This document shows, one piece after another, positions 61,389 to 64,000 of a stretch of 64,000 nucleotides of DNA. Each line of letters starts with the position of its first letter. The first letter of the stretch is position 1. The notes under the pieces were generated by a model that saw only the letters and a program-made list of their open reading frames with translations, was not told the DNA's origin and searched no databases. The stretch covers positions 404-64,403 of the forward strand of contig NZ_LMHS01000001.1 in assembly GCF_001428485.1 (NCBI RefSeq), read 5' to 3'. A program made the position numbers and the translations under genes. The DNA comes from Microbacterium sp. Root180 (GTDB lineage: Bacteria > Actinomycetota > Actinomycetes > Actinomycetales > Microbacteriaceae).

Positions 61389-62597
61389 GTGGACGACCTC
61401 GAGCCGACGATGCTCATCATCCCCATCCTCGGCGTGCTCGCGCCTCTGATGGCGCGGGGGCTGAGCCGATGGGTGCGGGTTCCGATCGTCGTGTTCGAGC
61501 TGGTGCTCGGGATCCTCGTCGGGCCGAGCGTGCTGGGCTGGGCGCAGCCGGATGCCTTCCTCGACGTTCTGGCGGAGTTCGGGCTGGCGATGCTGTTCTT
61601 CGTCGCCGGGTCCGAGATCGAGTTCAGCGCCTTGCGCGGGCGCACCGGCAGACGGGCGTCGCTGGGGTGGCTCCTCAGCCTTGCGATCGGCGTGGGCCTC
61701 GCATGGGTGTTCGTCCCCGGCGAGGAGGCCGTGATCATCGGCATCGCACTGTGCTCGACGGCCCTGGGCACGATCCTGCCCGTCCTGCGCGACGCGGGTG
61801 AGCTCCGGACGCCGTTCGGCAGGGCCATCGGCGCGATCGGCGCCGTCGGCGAGTTCGGACCCCTGATCGCGATCTCGCTGTTCCTCGGCGGGAAGTCGCC
61901 GGGCATCGAGACCATCGTTCTCGTCCTCTTCGCCCTGGTGGCGGGGCTGGCGATCTGGCTCGCACTGCGGGTGCCGCGTGGCGCGATGCACCGGTTCGTC
62001 AACTCGACGCTCCACACGTCCGGGCAGTTCGCGATCAGGGTGGTGCTGCTCATCCTGTCGGCGCTCATCGCGCTGAGCTTGGTCCTCGACCTCGACATCC
62101 TCCTCGGCGCGTTCGCGGCCGGCATCGTGTGGCGCCTGCTCATGCGCGATGCCGCCGAACCCGACCGTGCGGCCGTCGAGAGCAAGATCGAGGCCGTGGC
62201 GTTCGGTTTCCTGGTGCCGATCTTCTTCATCTACACCGGAGTGACCTTCGACCTGTCCGCGCTCCTCGCGCAGCCCGTGCTGTTCCTGTTCCTGCCGGTC
62301 GTCCTGGTCGCGCTGCTGCTCGTGCGCGGGCTGCCGTCCATGCTCGCGGCGCCTGAGGGATCGTCCGTCCGTGACCGCGTATCCGTGGCCCTCCTCGGTG
62401 CGACCGCGCTCCCGATCATCGTCGCGGTCGCGGCGATCGGTGTGGAGGAGGGCATTCTGTCCTCGGCGACGTCGGCCCTGCTCGTGGGAGCGGGCATGCT
62501 GTCGGTGCTCCTCTTCCCGCTCGTCGCGATGAGCCTGCGCGGCGAGCGCCGTGCCCTGACCTCGGCCCCGTCACCGGTCGAAGACGACGCGGCGTGA
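61389..62597 (+). CDS. Kef-type monovalent cation:proton antiporter
   Basis: A 402-residue CPA2-family antiporter with about 12 transmembrane helices (VLAPLMARGLSRWVRVPIVVFELVLGILVGPSVLGW at the start, shown by its ends; EFGLAMLFFVAGSEIEFSAL; and the FVLDLDILLGAFAAGIVW-like central part). No RCK/TrkA-N domain. It exchanges K+ or Na+ for protons. The stop overlaps the next gene (GTGA). Confidence 0.9.
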   Translation: MDDLEPTMLIIPILGVLAPLMARGLSRWVRVPIVVFELVLGILVGPSVLGWAQPDAFLDVLAEFGLAMLFFVAGSEIEFSALRGRTGRRASLGWLLSLAIGVGLAWVFVPGEEAVIIGIALCSTALGTILPVLRDAGELRTPFGRAIGAIGAVGEFGPLIAISLFLGGKSPGIETIVLVLFALVAGLAIWLALRVPRGAMHRFVNSTLHTSGQFAIRVVLLILSALIALSLVLDLDILLGAFAAGIVWRLLMRDAAEPDRAAVESKIEAVAFGFLVPIFFIYTGVTFDLSALLAQPVLFLFLPVVLVALLLVRGLPSMLAAPEGSSVRDRVSVALLGATALPIIVAVAAIGVEEGILSSATSALLVGAGMLSVLLFPLVAMSLRGERRALTSAPSPVEDDAA

Positions 62598-63079
62598 CGA
62601 CCTCCGCCTTGCTCGACTCCGCGCGCGCCCGGCTGGCGGACGCCCCGCGCGAGGGGCTGGGTGAGCTGGTCGAGTCGCGGCGGATCCTCGGCCTCGGCCG
62701 AGCGCCGCGCATCGTGCCCCGCGGGTCCGGGTGGCACCTCGGCGTGCTGCTGCTCACCGACGACGCCGTGCTCGCGACCGGCGAGATCCTCCGGGCGCGC
62801 ACCGAGGCCCGCCGCGGGTACACGGCCGAGTCCCAGCGGCTGCGGGCGGAGCTCGCGGCGGCCGCCCGACGCGGCGGATTCGACGAGGCCGCCATCGTGC
62901 ACATCGGGTGGCGGATGCTGCAGCCCGACGCCGTCGACCGGGGAGAGGCATCCGGTCCCCTCGCGCTTGTCGACGGGGTGCCGAGCGTGCGGTGGAGTGC
63001 GTCGGGCGGATTCGTCCCGCTCGAGCGCTACCTCGACGAGCGGATCGAGCTGCTCGCCCACCCGCCCGCCGGCGCGTGA
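62594..63079 (+). CDS. conserved hypothetical protein
   Basis: A 161-residue protein starting GTG within the antiporter stop. It is Arg/Ala-rich with the clear fold-like segment VPRGSGWHLGVLLLTDDAVLATGEILRARTEARRGYTAESQRLRAELAAAARRGGF (only its parts recognised) and a second half HIGWRMLQPDAVDRGEASGPLALVDGVPSVRW. No known catalytic motif. I do not recognise a function; conservation with the antiporter is suggested by the overlap. Confidence 0.65.
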   Translation: MTTSALLDSARARLADAPREGLGELVESRRILGLGRAPRIVPRGSGWHLGVLLLTDDAVLATGEILRARTEARRGYTAESQRLRAELAAAARRGGFDEAAIVHIGWRMLQPDAVDRGEASGPLALVDGVPSVRWSASGGFVPLERYLDERIELLAHPPAGA

Positions 63080-63090
63080 GCTCACCCCCC

Positions 63091-63121
63091 GGTCGTTGAG
63101 CGAGCGGAGCGAGTCGAAACG
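63091..63121. repeat. REP-like element GGTCGTTGAGCGAGCGGAGC
   Basis: The 31-base motif GGTCGTTGAGCGAGCGGAGC followed by GAGTCGAAACG belongs to a repeat family that I recall as dispersed through Microbacterium genomes (CGTTGAGCGAGCxxAGCGAG...CGAAAC). One copy is visible in this window. It lies between two genes of the same orientation. Confidence 0.6.
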
Positions 63122-63188
63122 CCCGCCCGCCGGTCGTAGTCGGGCCGCGCCGGGCTGTCAACGGGGTGCGCCGTGGGCGACGCCTTCC

Positions 63189-63200
63189 TACGGTGGAGGA
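63189..63200 (+). promoter_or_regulatory. leaderless promoter of the TspO-like gene
   Basis: -10 hexamer TACGGT (63189-63194), six bases GGAGGA, ATG at 63201; the same arrangement as at 17981. Confidence 0.55.
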
Positions 63201-64000
63201 ATGGCCGCCAGAGATCTCGCCCGCCAGATCGTCGTCATCAGTGCGTTCTGCTTCATGATCGTCGCCGCGATGGTGGGGACGGGGCTCCTCGGCGGCACGC
63301 CGGTGCAGGACCTGCAGGACGGCGCCCTCGACGCCGACGGGTCGTACCTCGCTCCGGCGACCTCGGCGTTCTCGATCTGGTCGGTGATCTACGTCGGGCT
63401 GTTCGCCTACACGGTGTGGCAGGCCCTTCCGCGGCAGCGTTCGCGCACGCGCCAGCGGGCGCTCGGGTGGCTGATCGCGGGCACGATGGTGCTCAACGGG
63501 CTGTGGCTCGTCACCGCGCAGTTCGCGACGCTGCCCCTCACGGTGGCGGCGATCGTGGCGCTGCTCGCGCTGCTGGCCGTGACCTTCCGCCGGGCGGTGC
63601 TCCAGCCGGGTCGCGGGTCGGCGGACGCGCTGCTCATCGACGGCGTGACGGGACTGCACCTCGGCTGGGTCACGCTCGCCACGGTCGCGAACACCGCTGC
63701 CTGGCTGACCACGATCGTTCCCGAGGAGGCTGCGGAGTCCGCGACGCTGTGGGGGGTGCTGGTGCTGGTCGTCGTCGCGGTGATCGGCGTCGCGATCGCG
63801 TGGGCGAGCCACTGGCGCATCGCACCCGGGCTCGCCATGGCGTGGGGACTGGTGTGGATCGGGGTGGGCCGGCTCGTCTTCGAGCCCGAGAGCACGCCGA
63901 TCGGCGTGACGGCGATCATCGTCGCGGTCATCGTGATCGCGGTGCCGCTGGTGGGCACGGTGCTGCACCGGGCGGCCGACGTCCGAAACGCCGAGGTGTG
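63201..64000 (+). CDS. tryptophan-rich (TspO/MBR-like) membrane protein, truncated by window end
   Basis: A frame of at least 266 codons with no stop before the window end. Several transmembrane helices; SAFSIWSVIYVGLFAYTVWQALP (key W-S-V-I-Y) is typical of the tryptophan-rich sensory protein family, and Trp residues recur in LNGLWLVTAQF, WLTTIVP, WASHWRIAPGLAMAWGLVWIGVG. It may bind tetrapyrroles or other ligands. Leaderless start. Confidence 0.7.
   Translation, partial: MAARDLARQIVVISAFCFMIVAAMVGTGLLGGTPVQDLQDGALDADGSYLAPATSAFSIWSVIYVGLFAYTVWQALPRQRSRTRQRALGWLIAGTMVLNGLWLVTAQFATLPLTVAAIVALLALLAVTFRRAVLQPGRGSADALLIDGVTGLHLGWVTLATVANTAAWLTTIVPEEAAESATLWGVLVLVVVAVIGVAIAWASHWRIAPGLAMAWGLVWIGVGRLVFEPESTPIGVTAIIVAVIVIAVPLVGTVLHRAADVRNAEV

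Overview
The window is a gap-free, high-GC chromosomal stretch with short intergenic spacers and many ATGA or GTGA stop-start overlaps. Gene content (DUF222/HNH endonuclease, YaeQ, DUF2520 in a pan operon, DUF7882-type small proteins, a bxl-type xyloside operon, a polycysteine leader) and abundant leaderless promoters (TANNNT, six bases, then ATG/GTG) point to an actinobacterium of the Microbacteriaceae, most likely Microbacterium or a close relative. I see no rRNA, tRNA, CRISPR array, prophage or complete insertion sequence; the window is mostly accessory and catabolic metabolism.

Layout. 1-470: 3' end of an HNH nuclease gene. 600-11,100: an aromatic-acid block: 4-hydroxybenzoate hydroxylase (pobA) with an IclR regulator and a perfect operator, then a LysR regulator divergent from a seven-gene operon for protocatechuate 4,5-cleavage (ligJ, ligK, ligI, fused ligAB, ligC, an aldo/keto reductase and a cytosolic ModA-like protein). 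Together they can take 4-hydroxybenzoate to pyruvate and oxaloacetate. 11,200-18,500: MarR, two VOC proteins, a VanZ / two-component / VanY-like envelope group, GlsB, glycerate kinase, YaeQ. 18,560-18,930: an intergenic array of three 65-base hairpins with a 108-109-base period. 18,900-25,100: panB-panC-DUF2520, two potassium channels, a YidC paralogue, a CPBP protease.

25,200-38,160: a sulfur and flavin-monooxygenase region: rhodanese plus a DszA/NtaA-like monooxygenase, then a tightly coupled operon of a peptide/nickel-type ABC importer, a luciferase-like monooxygenase, two CMD/AhpD proteins and an FMN reductase. It is followed by cystathionine beta-synthase and cystathionine gamma-synthase/lyase, preceded by a leaderless nine-codon ORF reading M-L-T-C-R-C-C-R, a cysteine-sensing attenuator candidate. 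The importer/monooxygenase operon has no assigned substrate and is the best candidate here for an undescribed system (organosulfur scavenging feeding cysteine/methionine metabolism).

38,300-48,400: an Old Yellow Enzyme fusion, an SDR with an unusual N-terminal extension, TetR regulators with clear palindromic operators, two convergent DUF7882 paralogues, a sugar isomerase/oxidoreductase pair, an NADP-binding reductase and a class III aminotransferase. 48,470-59,200: a xylose/xylo-oligosaccharide regulon: ROK regulator, ABC importer and GH3 beta-xylosidase (bxlEFGA-like), LacI (BxlR-like) regulator, xylA, xylB, with two different operators on the importer promoter. 59,200-64,000: a coiled-coil protein, a small alarmone synthetase, a Kef-type antiporter, a hypothetical protein and a truncated TspO-like membrane protein. 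Several intergenic regions hold long perfect hairpins, two of which share the same arm sequence.
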